64,000 nt of DNA from Sipunculus nudus. Its lineage: Eukaryota; Annelida; Sipuncula; Golfingiida; Sipunculidae. Below the pieces are notes generated by a model. The model was not told the origin of the DNA. It searched no databases and saw only the letters and a list, made by a program, of their open reading frames with translations. The position numbers and the translations under genes were made by a program. Positions 35,738 to 48,726 of the stretch are shown piece by piece; position 1 is the first letter of the stretch, and every line of letters begins with the position of its first letter. The stretch lies in contig CM049315.1 in assembly GCA_026874595.1 (NCBI GenBank), positions 36,226,164 through 36,290,163 on the forward strand. Direction: 5' to 3'.

Positions 35738-37084
35738 CCGGTGAGACGCAGATTTTTGGGACGTAGGCCGCCGGGACGTACCCACTGAAGCGTATCCCGA
35801 TAGGACGTATGGTTAAAATAAGAGTACATGTATCATTTGTCTGACTGTCTAAACTTTACATGTACTAAAACAAAAAGACTAAGTAATAATAGTTAATTAT
35901 ACTTTCGTTAGTAAACCCTCTCTTGGGTCACTTTGGGAAATCATTAAGCTCTGTGATCAATGTCACGTCAAATCAGCACAAGTTAATGCCTAGTATATCT
36001 GTGTTATCCATTATTACTATATTACCCTCATGCACTTATATCGTTGTGTTCCTTAACTGAAGTTTGATAAAATATTTAGTAATTTTTTTGTTAATTAGAG
36101 CATTATTTTGGCTTAAAGTACAACCATCCCTCAATAGTGAAAAACTCCGGGTATGGTTAACCCATCAGCGTTCTCCAATTTATTATCCTAACCAGTGGTT
36201 TAAATGACTGATAATTACAGGTTTAACTTGTAACATCTTACTTTATTTTCCATATTCCTGTTATAATTTTCACTATTATAAGTATGTATATCATGTCGTG
36301 AGAACATATTAAGTCTGCTCAAACATGAACGAACTGCTCACCAGAGACCAGCAAAGCCGCAGTATAAACGCGGTCACGAGAAACCATTCACCCGACGCGG
36401 CCACTCGTACAGTTCAAAGGATGAACCTTTAATTAACGGACAAAAAATGTCGATCAAAGGTTTCTGGATGATGAATCATTTATATTGATCTCTTACACGC
36501 ACTTAATGTATTAAGGAAAGAATAAATATTTACATATTTTGATTATATTCGACTTCTGACAGGACCACATTCCGAATAAAAGACATTATAAATAGACAAC
36601 AATTTTATGAGAAAAATAACTTTATAGAATAAAAAATTAGGTTGGTTGTTATTTTGTTAACATGAAAATATTATCTGTGCGTAGTATTCAGTTAGTATCA
36701 TCCGCTCTGGCGCAAGTATGATCGGTGGCGGGTGACCTATTTTGGAACAAATTAAGTGCCGCGGTTGGTGTAGACAATAAAACTATCCTGAAAACGATTT
36801 CTCTCCAAATTGTATGTGTATATTTAATTTCTCGCGTGTGTTTCATGTTGAAACCGATGTGTTAAAAACTATCCTGCTGATTGAAGATTCCTCTTCAAAT
36901 TGTGTGTGTGTGTTTTTTTTTATTTCACAGGTCAGTCTATGTGTTGAAACCGCTGAATAGTGAATGACGAATAACAATTATACCTTTGAGTTCCTACTAA
37001 CCCCTAATTGAGTCCATAAAGAACCGCTAATGAATACTCATCTTCCATCAACCAACCGTAAACTTAATGTATAACCAGAAGACA

Positions 37085-37760
37085 AAAATAAAGAAAGAAA
37101 GAAAGAAAGAGTTATGTAACGAAGGGAAGAATGAAGGAAAGACTGAAAGACAAAAGAAAGAAAGAAAGAAAGAAAGACTAAAAGAAAATTGAATGAAAGA
37201 CCGGAGGAAGAAAGAAAGAAGTAAAGAATATGTAACGAAAGAAGAATGAAGGATATACGGAAAGACTGACAGAAAGAAAAACTGAAAGAAAGAAAGACTG
37301 AAAGAAAGAAAAAAAAGAAGAACTGAAAGAAAAACCGGAAGAGGAAAGAAAGACTGAAAGACTGAAAGAAAGAAAGAAAGAAACATGTATTGAAGGGAAG
37401 GATGAAGGAAAGACTGAAAGAAAGATAAAAAGACTGAAAGAAAGAAAGGCTGAAAGAAAAAATGATTGAAAGAAAGAAAGAAAGACTGAAAGAAAGAAAG
37501 AAAGACTGAAAGAAAGAAAGAAAGATTGAAAGAAAGAGTGAAAGAAAGAAAACAAAAAGACTGAAAGAAAGAATGAAAAAAAAAAAAAAGAAAGAAAGAA
37601 TAATGTAATGAATGGAAGGATAAAGGAATGACTGAAAGAAAGAAAGACTGAAAGAAAGAAAGGCTGAAAGAAAGAAAGACTGAAAGAAAGAGAGAAAGAC
37701 TGAAAGAAAGAAAGAAAGACTGAAAGAAAGAATCAGGTAACGAAGGGAAGAAAGAAGGAT
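37085..37760. repeat. (GAAA)n polypurine microsatellite, about 0.68 kb
   Basis: Plus-strand runs of GAAAGAAAGA are interspersed with GACTGAAAGAAAGA. A longer phrase (AACGAAGGGAAGAATGAAGG) recurs at about 37119, 37386, 37605 and 37739, pointing to a 100-300 bp higher-order unit. The minus-strand open frames through it (poly Phe/Leu/Ser) are low-complexity artefacts. Confidence 0.85.
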
Positions 37761-37889
37761 GGAAGGAGCGAAGAAGGAAGGGAATTATAATTAATGACTT
37801 ATAATTAATGTTTGTGGCTTAATACTGATTGACTCCAGATGAACTCACAGACTCAGCTGTGGTGATGATCATAGGTGTTACTCAGGAGT

Positions 37890-38190
37890 GATCGTTTAGC
37901 CTAGTTTAAGTCATAAAAAATACACTTATAATAGAGAGATGTATCTGGGCAGGATGTATACACGCAGAGTTCGTTTAGCGTAGTTTTAGCCATAAAAAAT
38001 ACACTTATGATAGAGAGACGTAGACAGGCAGAAAGTTGAATGCAGGGTTCGTTTAGCGTAGTTTTTTCCATAAAAAATACACTTATGAAAGAGAGAAGTA
38101 GACGGGCAGAAAGTATACATGCAGGGTTCGTTTAGCGAAGTTTTAGTCATAAAAATACACTTTTGAAAGAGAGACGTAGACGGGCAGGAG
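37890..38190. repeat. tandem repeat, about 77-bp unit, four copies
   Basis: Copies are marked by TTCGTTTAGCGTAGTTTTAG ... CATAAAAAATACACTTATGA ... GAGAGACGTAGACGGGCAG, starting near 37890, 37970, 38048 and 38127. They sit in the right subterminal part of the 2.6-kb TIR element. Confidence 0.75.
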
Positions 38191-38359
38191 GTAAACACGC
38201 CGGGTCCCGCAGCACGACACGCCTAATTGGTGACGGGGCAATGTTTATGGAGTACGTCCTACCGGCCACTCGTCATTGTTTATATAGTGCGTCCTGCCGC
38301 CCTGCGTTTTATCGCACGGTCCGTTGGGACGTACGTCTTATCGGGATGCGTCTCACCGG

Positions 38360-39790
38360 GTGCACACCTGCACCCTTGGCATGGTTTGCACCCCAAGGCA
38401 GGGTACAAACCTTACCTTGACTATTTAACTAGAGGACAGGGTGTTTAGGCAATTAAGGTGGATTCTCTTTATTGTTTACACAGCAATTAAGGCACCAAGT
38501 CCAAGAGCATTTTGAGCTGTGATTTGCACCTTGCTCCAAGGATGATTATTTAATTGAAATATTAAACTTAAGTTAATCATAAATCCATCACACCTGACTT
38601 AATATCACAGGGCAGAGAACTGTTCTGTAGTCATATCAAATTATTGTAGGTTTTAAGTAATAAATGGTAACCCATGGAGGTGCAAACTGCTTTTAAAATT
38701 AATCAGTAAGTTATCCTTTTTAAATCCTTTTATTTTGATCATATAAAAATGATCCTTAAACTGAAATACAATAAATGAAAAATAATTATTTGATCTCTTA
38801 ATGTAATTAGAATAAGAATATACTTTCAGTATTATAATTGATCAATCTTTTAAACCCCTTTATTCTGTTCTGTTTTATGATCTTTCAAAATAATCTTCAA
38901 ATGTATATGTGTATAAAATATGTTCTTCTCTGTGGAGACTCGTTGTAGGAATTAACCTCACCACCAGAGCCCTAATGCCCCGCCCTTTTGACCTAATCAT
39001 TATAATCAGCCCCCAAGACACTTCTACACAGAAGGTCTTCCTCGCAACAGCTTTTTTTCAAGGTAATAATGACGTCACAAAGGTCGATGATGTAAAGGTC
39101 CAATGATTTATTAGAATTATCCAAAAGAACTGATTGATTAAATTCAGTCCAACTTGTATCACGCTGTAAGGTCAAGGTAATGGCCAGGTTGTTGATACTT
39201 CTTTGTTTCACAAGGTTCAGTTTCAATGCTGTCCCCTGCTTTTGTCCCTTCTTTTTACATCTCTGACAGGATTAAAATGTTTTTTTTTTCTGGATGATTT
39301 GATAATATGACTATTTTGCATGTACATATAATCGCTTGTAACCGATAATTCAAAAATTAAATTGATTCAATCAACTGTGAAAGATAAATGACTAATCATC
39401 CATATAATTTGCTGATTGGAGTCACCACAAGACACAAGTGGAGACTATATATTGCACTTTAATAAAAGATTATTAACATGTCATGAAACTTTCCAAAACC
39501 TCTATTGTCATACAATAATTCTAATATTTGTAAAAGTCTTACTAGGCATTATGAATTTTCATCAACTGACCAGGGACACTTGTCCTTATAGCATTGATAA
39601 AACAAGGCCTACAGGCCTAATGCGAACCTGTGCAATGAGATTACACCAGGTATAATGCTTCAATGCTGGACCATTACTTTTCAAGAACATGTGTAACATG
39701 TATATGAACAATGCAAGTACTAAACACTTAGAACAAAAAACAATTAAACAAACATCACTGCTGCAATTCTGGCATGGGTGCACACAACAC
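38360..39790. other. non-coding stretch
   Basis: Apart from the GGCATGGTTTGCACC motif at 38377-38393, no repeat end, exon or RNA gene was recognised. Open frames are under 80 codons. Confidence 0.4.
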
Positions 39791-39796
39791 AAAAAC

Positions 39797-40811
39797 TAGA
39801 ATATGGGTAGTCAACAAGAGACTACGTGTATCTGCCGAAATCAGAGTGGGAAAGGTGAGGCACAGATTGAGTGGCAAGGGGAAATAGAGTGAGGTGTGTT
39901 GCATAATAGCCTGGATGTCTGCAGCCGAAATGTGTATGTAGGTGGCGCCACCTGTCAAAAATTCAAGAAAGCTGTCCAGAATGTATACACATGCAAAATT
40001 TCAGGTGGTTAGTCCAACCAATGCAGAGATATGAGTGTTTTTATCCCAAGGCAGATAAACAGACGGACACTGTGCGAAAATGGTGGCAGGTGGCGCCACC
40101 AATTTTGTGTATGATTAAGAGATATATGGGATCTATACACATGCAAAATTTCAGGGGTATAAGTCAAACCAGTCCTGAGATATAAGCCTGAATGTCTGCA
40201 GCATATACATAAATGTAGGTGGCGCCATCTGCCAAAAAATCCAGAAAGCTATCCAAGATGTATAAACATGCAAAATTTTAGGCAGATAAGTCAAACCACT
40301 ACTGAGATATGAGTGATTTTAGCCCATGGCAGACAAACAGACGGACGCTGTGCAAAAATGGTGGCAGGTGGCACCACCAATTTTGTGTATGATTAAGAGC
40401 TCAATGTGAGATCTATACACATGCAAAATTTCAGGGGGATATGTCAAACCACTGCCGAGATATGAGTGATTTTATCCCAAGGCAGATGAACAGATAGACG
40501 CTGAGCAAAAATGGTGGCAGGTGGCACCACCTGTTTTGCATATGATAAAGTGCTATGGGAGATCTATACACATGCAAAATTTTGGCCCAACTGGTCAAAC
40601 AGTTCCCGAGATATGAGTTTTGATGTCTGCAGCTTTAACATGAATGTAGGTGTTGCCACCTGTCATAAAATCAAGAAAGCTGTCAAGGATGTATAAACCT
40701 GCAAAATATCAGGTGGATAAGTCAAACCACTGCCGAGATATGAGTGATTTTATCCCAAGGCAGATGAACAGATGGACATTGTGCAAAAATGGTGGCAGGT
40801 GGCACCACCAT
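39797..40811. repeat. repeat family B, copy 2
   Basis: It starts CTAGAATATGGGTAGTCAAC with the same unit order as the 15.7-kb copy. GGTGGCGCCACC or close variants lie at about 39941, 40089, 40217, 40367 and 40518, and 'tcaaaccactgccgagatat' phrases recur. It runs directly into family C at 40812 without the terminal hairpin, so the family C element probably cut it or joined it. Confidence 0.75.
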
Positions 40812-42868
40812 TTTTAGCTCAGCTGACTGAAAGTCATCTGAGCTATAGCGATCACTCTTTGTCCGTCGTCCATCTGTCCGTCTGTCCGTCCGTTAACCAG
40901 GCACAAATCGTAACCGCTGGATTTAGAACCTTGTAACTTGGGATTCTGAGAGGTCCATAAAAAATCTCCTTGGAAACCAGAAATTAGGTCTCTGTTACCC
41001 ATATCCTTCAAGCTATGTGGCCCCAAAGTACCCCCCAGAAAAGTCAAAAATTTCATACAAAAACTTCAATATCTCATTAACTACTTGACTGATGGTCATG
41101 ATTTTTGGCATACATATTGATCATGAGATGTTACATCACTTCCTGCAGACTGGTGGCGCCACCTGTATTTTTCGATTTTTTACGAATTTTTTTCTCTATT
41201 TTTGAGACCTTTAAAAATGTGAACATCTGTTAACAAGGCACAAATCATAAAGACTGGACTTAGAATCTTAATTCTTGACACACTGAGAGGTCCATGAAAA
41301 ATCTCCTTGGAAACCAGAAATTAGGTCTCTGTTACCAATATTCTTCGAGCTATGGGGCCCGAAAGTACCCCCCAGAATAGTAAAAAATTTCATAAAAAAA
41401 CTTCAATATTTCAATAACTACATCACTGATGGTCTTAATTTTTGGCAAACATATTGATCATGAGATGTTCGATCAGTTCCTGCAGACTGGTGGCGCCACC
41501 TCTACTGTTTGATTTTTTACGATTTTTTCCTCTATTTTTGAGACCTTTGAGGATGCTGTCATCTGTTAGCGTGGCACAAATCGTAATGACTGGACCTAGA
41601 ATCTTCATTTTCGACACACTGAGAGACCTATGAAAAGTCTCCATGGAAACCAGAAATAAGGTCTCTGTTACCCATATCCTTTGAGCTATGGGGCCAAAAA
41701 TTACCCCCCAGAATAGTAAAAAATTTCATACAAAAACTTCAATATCTCATTAACTACATCACTGATGGTCATGATTTTCGACATACATATTGATCATGAG
41801 ATGTTTCATCAGTTTGTGCAGACTGGTGGCGCCACCTGTATTTTTCAATGTTCACGAATTGTTTTCTCCATTTTTGAGAAATTTAAGGATGTAGTTATCT
41901 GTCAACAGGGTACAAATCGTAACGACTGGACCTAGAATCTTCGTTCTTGACACACAGGGAGACCCATGATAAGTCTCCATGGAAACCTGAAATTTGGTCT
42001 CTGTTACCCATATCCTTTGAGCTATGGCACTCCAAAGTACAGCTCAGAATAATGGAAAATTTGATACAAAAGCTAAAGTATCTGAACAACTAATGCAGAG
42101 ATAACCATAATTGTTTGCATGGATATTGATCATGGAGTGTTTCATAAGTTTCTGCAGACTGGTGGCACCACCTGTATTTGTTCGTTTTTTTTTTACGAAT
42201 ATTTTCTGTATTTTTGAGACCTTTAAAGATATGAACATCTGTTAACAGGGCACAAATCATAAAAACTGGACCAAGAATCTTCATTCTTGACACGCAGGGA
42301 GACCCATGAAAAGTCTCCATGGAAACTTGAAATAAGGTCTCTGTTACCCATATTCTTTAAGCTGTATGGGTCCAAAATACCCCCCCCCCCCCGAAATAAT
42401 GGAAAATTTGATACAAAAACTGCAGTATTTCAATAACTACAACACTGATGGTCATGATTTTCGGCATACATATTGATCATGAGCTGTTCCATCAGTTTCT
42501 GCAGACTGGGTGTGCCACCTCTATTTTTTTCAAATTTTTACAAATTTTTTTCTTTTTTTTGAGACCTTTAAAGATGTGGTTATCTGTCAACAGGGTACAA
42601 ATCGCAACAACTGGACCTAGAATCTTCATTCTTGTCATGCAAGGAGGCCCATGAAAGGTGCCTGTAGAAACTTGAAATTAGGTCTCTGTTACCCATATCC
42701 TTCAAGCTATAGGACTCCGAAGTATCCCTCAGAATAATGGACAATTTGATACAAAAACTGAAGGATCTGAACAACTAATGCAGAGATCACCATGATTTTT
42801 TGCATGGATATTGACCATTAAGTGTTTTTATTAGTTTCTGCAGACTGGTGGAGCCACCTGTATTTTTG
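40812..42868. repeat. repeat family C, long copy (six units of about 337 bp)
   Basis: It begins TTTTTAGCTCAGCTGACTGA, forming a hairpin (AGCTCAG ... CTGAGCT), then a GTCCGTC tract. Units follow with GCACAAATCGTAAC, AGGTCTCTGTTACCCATAT and TGCAGACTGGTGGCGCCACC. The last marker recurs at about 41142, 41479, 41816, 42160, 42499 and 42836. The plus- and minus-strand open frames through it are repeat artefacts. Confidence 0.8.
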
Positions 42869-42873
42869 TATCC

Positions 42874-44038
42874 GCCAAAACGAAGTTTTGCGGATACTAT
42901 GTTTTTGACCGAGTTCCTCCACCGCGGCGGCGTTCGTTTCCAGAGAGCTCCTCGGAGACTAATGGACCGATTTTTCCCAAACTTACACCTATTATCGGGT
43001 CACATGTGAACTGGTGCCTAACCAATTTGCGTTGACCTCTGACCTTTCCTCTCTATCCAGTGTCCATTTGTGGGTCTGTTTCCACTCATAAACCCTCATA
43101 TCTCGGGAACCGTTTGACCGATCAGGAAATAAAATTGATACAAATGTAGCCCTTGGATTGCTTTATAACATACACAAAAAATGGTGGCGCCACCTGTAAC
43201 CATGTTTGCACAGTGTCCATCTGTTCATCTGCCTTGGGTTAAAATCACTCATATCTCTGCAGTGAATTGACTAATTCACCTGAAATTCGTCATGCGTATA
43301 CATCCAGGATAGCTTTCTTGATTTTATGACAGGTGGCGCCACCTACGTTCACGTTCACGCTGATGACATCCAAGCTTATATCTTGGGAACCGTTTGACCA
43401 ATCAGGAAATAAAATTTATACAAATGTAGCCCTTTGATAGCTCTGTAACATACACAAAAAATGGTGGCGCCACCTGTAACAATGTTTGCACAGCGTCTGT
43501 CTGTTAGTCTGCCGTGGCCTAAAATCACTCATTTCTCTGTAGTGGTTCGACATAACTGCCTAAAATTTTGCAGGTTTATTCATCGTGGACAGCTTTCTTG
43601 ATTTTATGACAGGTGGCGCCACCTACATTCTAGTTAACGCTGCACACATCCAAGCTCATATCTCAGGAACCATTTGACCGATTGGGCCAAAATTGTGCAT
43701 GTGTTTAGATCTCACATAGGTCTTTATCATACACAAAACTAGAGGGGTTACCTGCAAAGATTTTTGCACAGTGTTTGTCTGTTTGTCTGCCATGGGCAAA
43801 AATCGCTCATATACATGTAGTGGTTTGACTTTTCTGCCTAAAATTTTGCAGGTGTATACAACTTGGACAGCATTCTGGATTTGTGGTAGGTGGCACAACC
43901 TACATACACATTTAGGCTGCAGACATCCATGCTAATATGCAACATACCTCACTCTATTTCCCCTTGCCACTAAATCCATGCCTCACTATCCGATTTTGGC
44001 AGATACATGTAGTCACTTGTCGGTTACCTGTATTCTAG
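42874..44038 (-). repeat. repeat family B, copy 3 with both ends
   Basis: Read on the minus strand it starts CTAGAATACAGG (44038), passes units with GGTGGCGCCACC (about 43612, 43463, 43332 and 43183) and ends in a unique segment and a terminal hairpin (GTATCCGCCAAAACGAAG / TTTTGCGGATAC, 42874-42903). This is the only copy here that shows both ends (1165 bp). The hairpin end abuts the end of the family C element at 42868. Confidence 0.75.
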
Positions 44039-44219
44039 TTTTAAAAGTTTACACATTTTTCTCTATTTTTGAGATATATAAATACAGACTAAATCTTGGC
44101 CTGTTGGTTAATCTGATTGAAGCTTCAGTTGAATGGGTATATACTACCATTCTGATGATAAAATTTCCTTTTGCGAATCTCTTCCCAGTCAGCTGAGCGT
44201 CATGACCCATGGGTCACTT

Positions 44220-44800
44220 GTTAGTGTATGTTATAAAGCTTTCCAAGGGCTACATTTGTGCAAAATCTTTAGCCTTATCGGTCAAACGGTTCCCGAGATA
44301 TGTGGGTTTATGTGTGGAAACAGACACACAAATGGACGCTGGGCAGAGAGGAAAGGTCAGAGGTCAACCAAAAATGAGGGCGCAGCAGTTCACATGTGAC
44401 TGATCATAATTCCAAATTTTAAAAAATTCTGCCCAGTGGTTATGGAGGAGTTCTCCGGAAACCTATGCAGCGATGGCGGCAGCGTCGGGGTCCTACTGAA
44501 AACATAGTATCCGCAAAACTCTGTTTTGGCAGATACAATGATTGTAGCTGGCACCACCAGTATGTAAAAAAAACCTCCTATGAAATAAGCAGGGACATAC
44601 ACTGTGCAAAAATTATTGTAGGTGGCGCCACCAATCTTGTACACTATAAAGCTACCCGATATGTATAAACATGCCCAATTTTAGGCTGATGTATCAAATT
44701 CCTCTGTAGAAATAAGCAGGCGCATACACTGCAAAAGTCAATGTAGGTGGCACCACCTGTCTTGTAAATGAGAATACCATCAAAGACGCATAGACAGGTA
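44220..44800 (+). repeat. repeat family B, partial copies 4 and 5
   Basis: 44220-44516 repeats, in opposite orientation, the terminal part of copy 3, including the GACGCTGGGCAGAGAGGAAA segment and the hairpin (TATCCGCAAAACTC / TGTTTTGGCAGATA). 44530-44800 holds two more short units (GGTGGCGCCACC at 44621, a variant at 44747). Copies 3 and 4 are thus head to head across about 180 bp. Confidence 0.7.
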
Positions 44801-44869
44801 AAAATATCAGTCCAATACATCAAACTTCCCCAGAGTTTGATGCACTGGGCTGACAAGGCTTAGATGAGT

Positions 44870-45290
44870 AAGGCAGTTGCCCCCGAGTGACCTGTGACAA
44901 ATTGCTGCCTCAAGCTACTGCACTGAGTGAACCCTTGACCTTCACCTGGCTAGACTGAGTTAACTTTTGACCTGTACCTAGCTGCACTGAGTGAACTCTT
45001 GGCCTGTTGCATAATCTGACACAGTTGGCAGTCTGCCAAAGCTATAAATAGATTCAGGCTGCACTTTGGTGCCAAATATGATGCAGTGAGCAGTCTGCCA
45101 AAGCTATTAATAGAATGCAGCTACTGCACTGAGTGAACTCTTGACCTATACCTGGCTGCACTTCTTCCAATCCTGGCACTAAGCCAAAACTATTTATAGA
45201 GCTGACATCATATTGGCTAATGGCTAACATCAAGGCACTGGCAATCTGCCAATGGTGTAACAAGTGCTGCCATCTGTACACAAAAGTGGT
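44870..45290. repeat. degenerate tandem repeat GCACTGAGTGAACTCTTGACC
   Basis: Phrases of the type CTGCACTGAGTGAACTCTTG ACCTG and GTCTGCCAAAGCTAT alternate at irregular spacing. It is non-coding and of unknown family. Confidence 0.6.
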
Positions 45291-45859
45291 CTCTACTTGT
45301 AATAACTTTGAAATTTATTTTCCCAATACAAAATGCTTTTCAGCTGACTTTTTATAAGAAAGAAATCAGGAATATATGTAAAATTATTATGGATACATAC
45401 TGAATGCAAAATTAAAATACAGATATATCTCACTGATGGCAAATTCTTGAATTAAGTTGAGTAGGGATACCAATAATTTTTAATCCATGTACAGTTGTCT
45501 TTATATAGCCACAGAGAGCTGAATATCCATGATTGTAACATTGCCTGGTATGATGAACAACTTAAATCATAAATCTAAATTTTTTAAAAGCTTTTAAAAA
45601 AAACTTCCTTGTCAATATTAACCAAAGATAACCTGAAATCTAAATGTCTAGTGGCATGATGTAATAAAGGCTGATAAACTGGTGCTGATAAACAGTGTCA
45701 CACAGCTAACATATATGGTAAAATGACTCAATTAAAGCTCCATAATTCAGTCAAAAATCATTCATGTGGAACCATTAATGACAATTATTATAAGAATAAT
45801 TGTAGGGATTATTCTTGTAAAATATTTAACAAACTGGCTTCAGTGGCATCAGTCGAAAA

Positions 45860-46199
45860 ACGTTTTGCAGGTTTAGAACTCATTTACGAAGGTACAGCAA
45901 ACTGGCTAAGTTCAGCTTCCCGTAACTCAGCCAAAAAGCACTGAACCAAGACCATTTGAACAAGCTTGAATTATCAACATCTGAGAATAATTAATGTGTG
46001 AGATTTAAGAATTTGGCCCAGTGGTTTTTGAGAAGAAGATCTTTGTAGCCACTGAGCTAAAATGTGCTGTTATGGCATATGACTAAATTCAGCTTCCCAT
46101 AACTTAGCCAAAAGTCACTGAACTGAGACCATTTGAACAAACTTCAGAAAGCACTACCCTAGGATCATTTCTGTGCCATATTAAACATTTTGGCCATAT
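45860..46199. repeat. repeat family D, left part (interrupted by the LTR array)
   Basis: Two units share AAATTCAGCTTCCCATAACT, CAGCCAAAAA.CACTGAAC and GACCATTTGAACAAACTT. The element continues at 50097 after the LTR array (GGTTTTAGAGAGGAAG... parallel to GGTTTTTGAGAAGAAG... at about 46023). Confidence 0.65.
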
Positions 46200-46636
46200 T
46201 GTTACGATGTGGGGTTGGGGATGTTCCCACACTGTATCACATACGGTTGCTGATGCGTGTGGCTGACAATGTTCCAAGACCAGTTTGATTTACAGTGTCC
46301 TTTTGGTTTAAAGATACAGAGAGAGTCTTTGATCTTCTCAAGCAGAGTACTGAGAAAATGCAGCCAAGGTAAAGTTTGAAGAGAAAGTTCTTAGCAAATG
46401 TGACACCTTAAGCAGCAGAGATGACATTCTTGATGTTAGGCTGTGATCCGGTACCTGGGTTGAAGTTCCAATGCAGTTGTGAGATGGGAGACCAGTCAAC
46501 GGCACCTGTGGCTGTGAGGGGGGATCTTCATTCTTCACTCCAGCTGGAAGCATTGTCAGTTTTTCTGGTGCTGATGTGCTGGAAGTGAATCCTGGTTCAT
46601 CCACCAAAATGATAGAGGACCCGGTCTTCACCAAAA

Positions 46637-47357
46637 TGATACGAATGTGGGGTGGGGAGATGGGGATGTCCCCACCTGTATCACATACGGTTGCTGATGC
46701 GCGTGGCTGACAATGTTCCAAGACCAGTTTGATGATAGATGTCTTTATTCACAGGACAGAGTCTGGGATAATCTCCGCCTAGGCCTGCCGGCCTGGCAAG
46801 AGATTGTCCGTCTCTCTCTCTGACTCTCAGTGCGCACTACAGATAGTTTTGTTACAGAGCTTACACGTGACACATGAGACGTACATATCCATATTTCTGC
46901 ATTTTGTCATAAAAGCTAAACCTTATTGGATGACCCAAAGTAGGTCACAATCACATCAGAGGTGTAAGTTGACTTTATAAGTTTTGCCAGATTTAACTGG
47001 ATGAAAGTATTCTGGAAAATCCCAAGTCTGACCTGACATGCATCCAGTTATAGACTGACCTACAAGTCCTATTTACAGACTCTATAAACATAATCTGCCT
47101 GCCTCATCATAGAAACCAATTTAGAGCTAATTTGCAGAGTACATTTAGGCTCTACAAACATACTGAATTACCATTAGATACTTGGTCGTCTGATGAACAT
47201 TAATAATTCTTTGGCTCTGTCTGAATATCAGAACAGACTGAAACCAAGATTGATCTTCATTTGTTTCTGAATAATTTTAGGTCTTAATTAATGAAATATT
47301 GAAATATTCCTTTAAATATGTGTTAAGTAACAAATATGCACTTTCTACTCCATAACA
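46637..47357 (-). repeat. LTR copy of the tandem array
   Basis: On the minus strand it runs TGTTATGGAGTAG...CATTCGTATCA. It differs from the other two LTRs by scattered substitutions only. Confidence 0.65.
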
Positions 47358-48004
47358 TATCCCTCTGGTATTCAGAATGAGGCTTCAGCCTCATTGGCTA
47401 AGTCGGAGAAAAATTAGTTATTGCAAGAAATATAACTGCGATACAGATGACAGAAATACATAATGTGATGGATATATGCCTTAAGTATTACATCACTGAG
47501 ATGAATAGATTACACATATCAATATAGATGTGGAATACATGACCATGTCACATTTCCAGATGTAACAGTGCAAGGAATGAGGAAGTGCCTATTTTAAAAT
47601 TTTAGTGAAAAATGTCATTTTTGCAACTTGAATTCACTGTTAAAGCATTGCACTGATTTACAGTGTCCTTTTGGTTTAAAGATACAGAGAGAGTCTTTGA
47701 TCTTCTCAAGCAGAGTACTGAGAAAATGCAGCCAAGGTAAAGTTTGAAGAGAAAGTTCTTAGCAAATGTGATACCTTAAGCAGCAGAGATGACATTCTTG
47801 ATGTTAGGCTGTGATCCGGTACCTGGGTTGAAGTTCCAATGCAGTTGTGAGATGGGAGACCAGTCAATGGCACCTGTGGCTGTGAGGGGGGATATTCATT
47901 CTTCACTCCAGCTGGTAGCATTGTCGGTTTTTCTGGTGCTGATGTGCTGGAAGTGAATCCTGGTTCATCCACCAAAATGATACAGGACCCGGTCTCCACC
48001 AAAA

Positions 48005-48726
48005 TGATACAAATGTGGGGTGGGGAGATGGGGATGTCCCCACCTGTATCACATACGGGTGCTGATGCGCGTGGCTGACAATGTTCCAAGAACAGTTTGA
48101 TGATAGAAGTCTTTATTCACAGGACAGAGTCTGGGATAATCTCCGCCGAGGCCTGCCAGCCTGGCAAGAGATTGTCCATCTCTCTCTCTGACTCTCAGTG
48201 CGCACTACAGATAGTTTTGTTACAGAGCTTTCATGTGACACATGAGAAGTACATATCCATATTTCTGCATTTTGTCATAAAAGCTAAACCTTATTGGATG
48301 ACTCAAAGTAGGTCACAATTACATCAGAGGTGTAAGTTTACTTAATAAGTTTTGCCAGATTTTACTGGATGAAAGTATTCTGGAAAATCCCAAGTCTGAC
48401 CTGACATGCATCCAGTTATAGACTGACCTACAAGTCCTATTTACAGACTCTATAAACATAATCTGCCTGCCTCATCATAGAAACCAATTTAGAGCTAATT
48501 TTGAGAGTACATTTAGGCTCTACAAACATACTGAATTACCATTAGATACTTTGTCGTCTGATGAACATTAATAATTCTTTGGCTCTGTCTGAATATCAGA
48601 ACAGACTGTAACCAAAATTGATCTTCATTTGTTTCTGAATAATTTTAGATCTTGATTAATGAAATATCGAAATATTCCTTTAAATATGTGTTAAGTAACA
48701 AATATGCACTTTCCTGCTCCATAACA
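48005..48726 (-). repeat. LTR copy of the tandem array
   Basis: This is the middle LTR, shared by two internal segments, as in a tandem array made by LTR-LTR recombination. Confidence 0.65.

Larger units (their letters stand above)
35738..38359. mobile_element. probable 2.6-kb TIR transposon carrying an AAAG tract
   Basis: The left end CCGGTGAGACGCAGATTT is inverted at the right end (GGGATGCGTCTCACCGG). Both subtermini repeat a GGGACGTA/CCCGATAGGACGTA-type motif several times. The flanks share GGCATGGTTTGCACCC. No clear target duplication was found, so the exact ends are uncertain. The interior has a polypurine tract (37085-37760) and a roughly 77-bp tandem repeat (37890-38190), but no transposase. 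Confidence 0.6.

Noticed and set aside
37048-37555. Phe/Leu/Ser-rich minus-strand membrane protein
   Set aside because: These are low-complexity translations of an AAAG microsatellite.
40812-42774. multiple 60-80 codon frames in family C as genes
   Set aside because: They recur with the repeat period on both strands and share no conserved start; they are shadows of the tandem units.
45723-45944. 73-codon frame (MTQLKLHNSVKNHS...) as a small gene
   Set aside because: Its second half runs into repeat family D, and composition is typical of AT-rich non-coding DNA.
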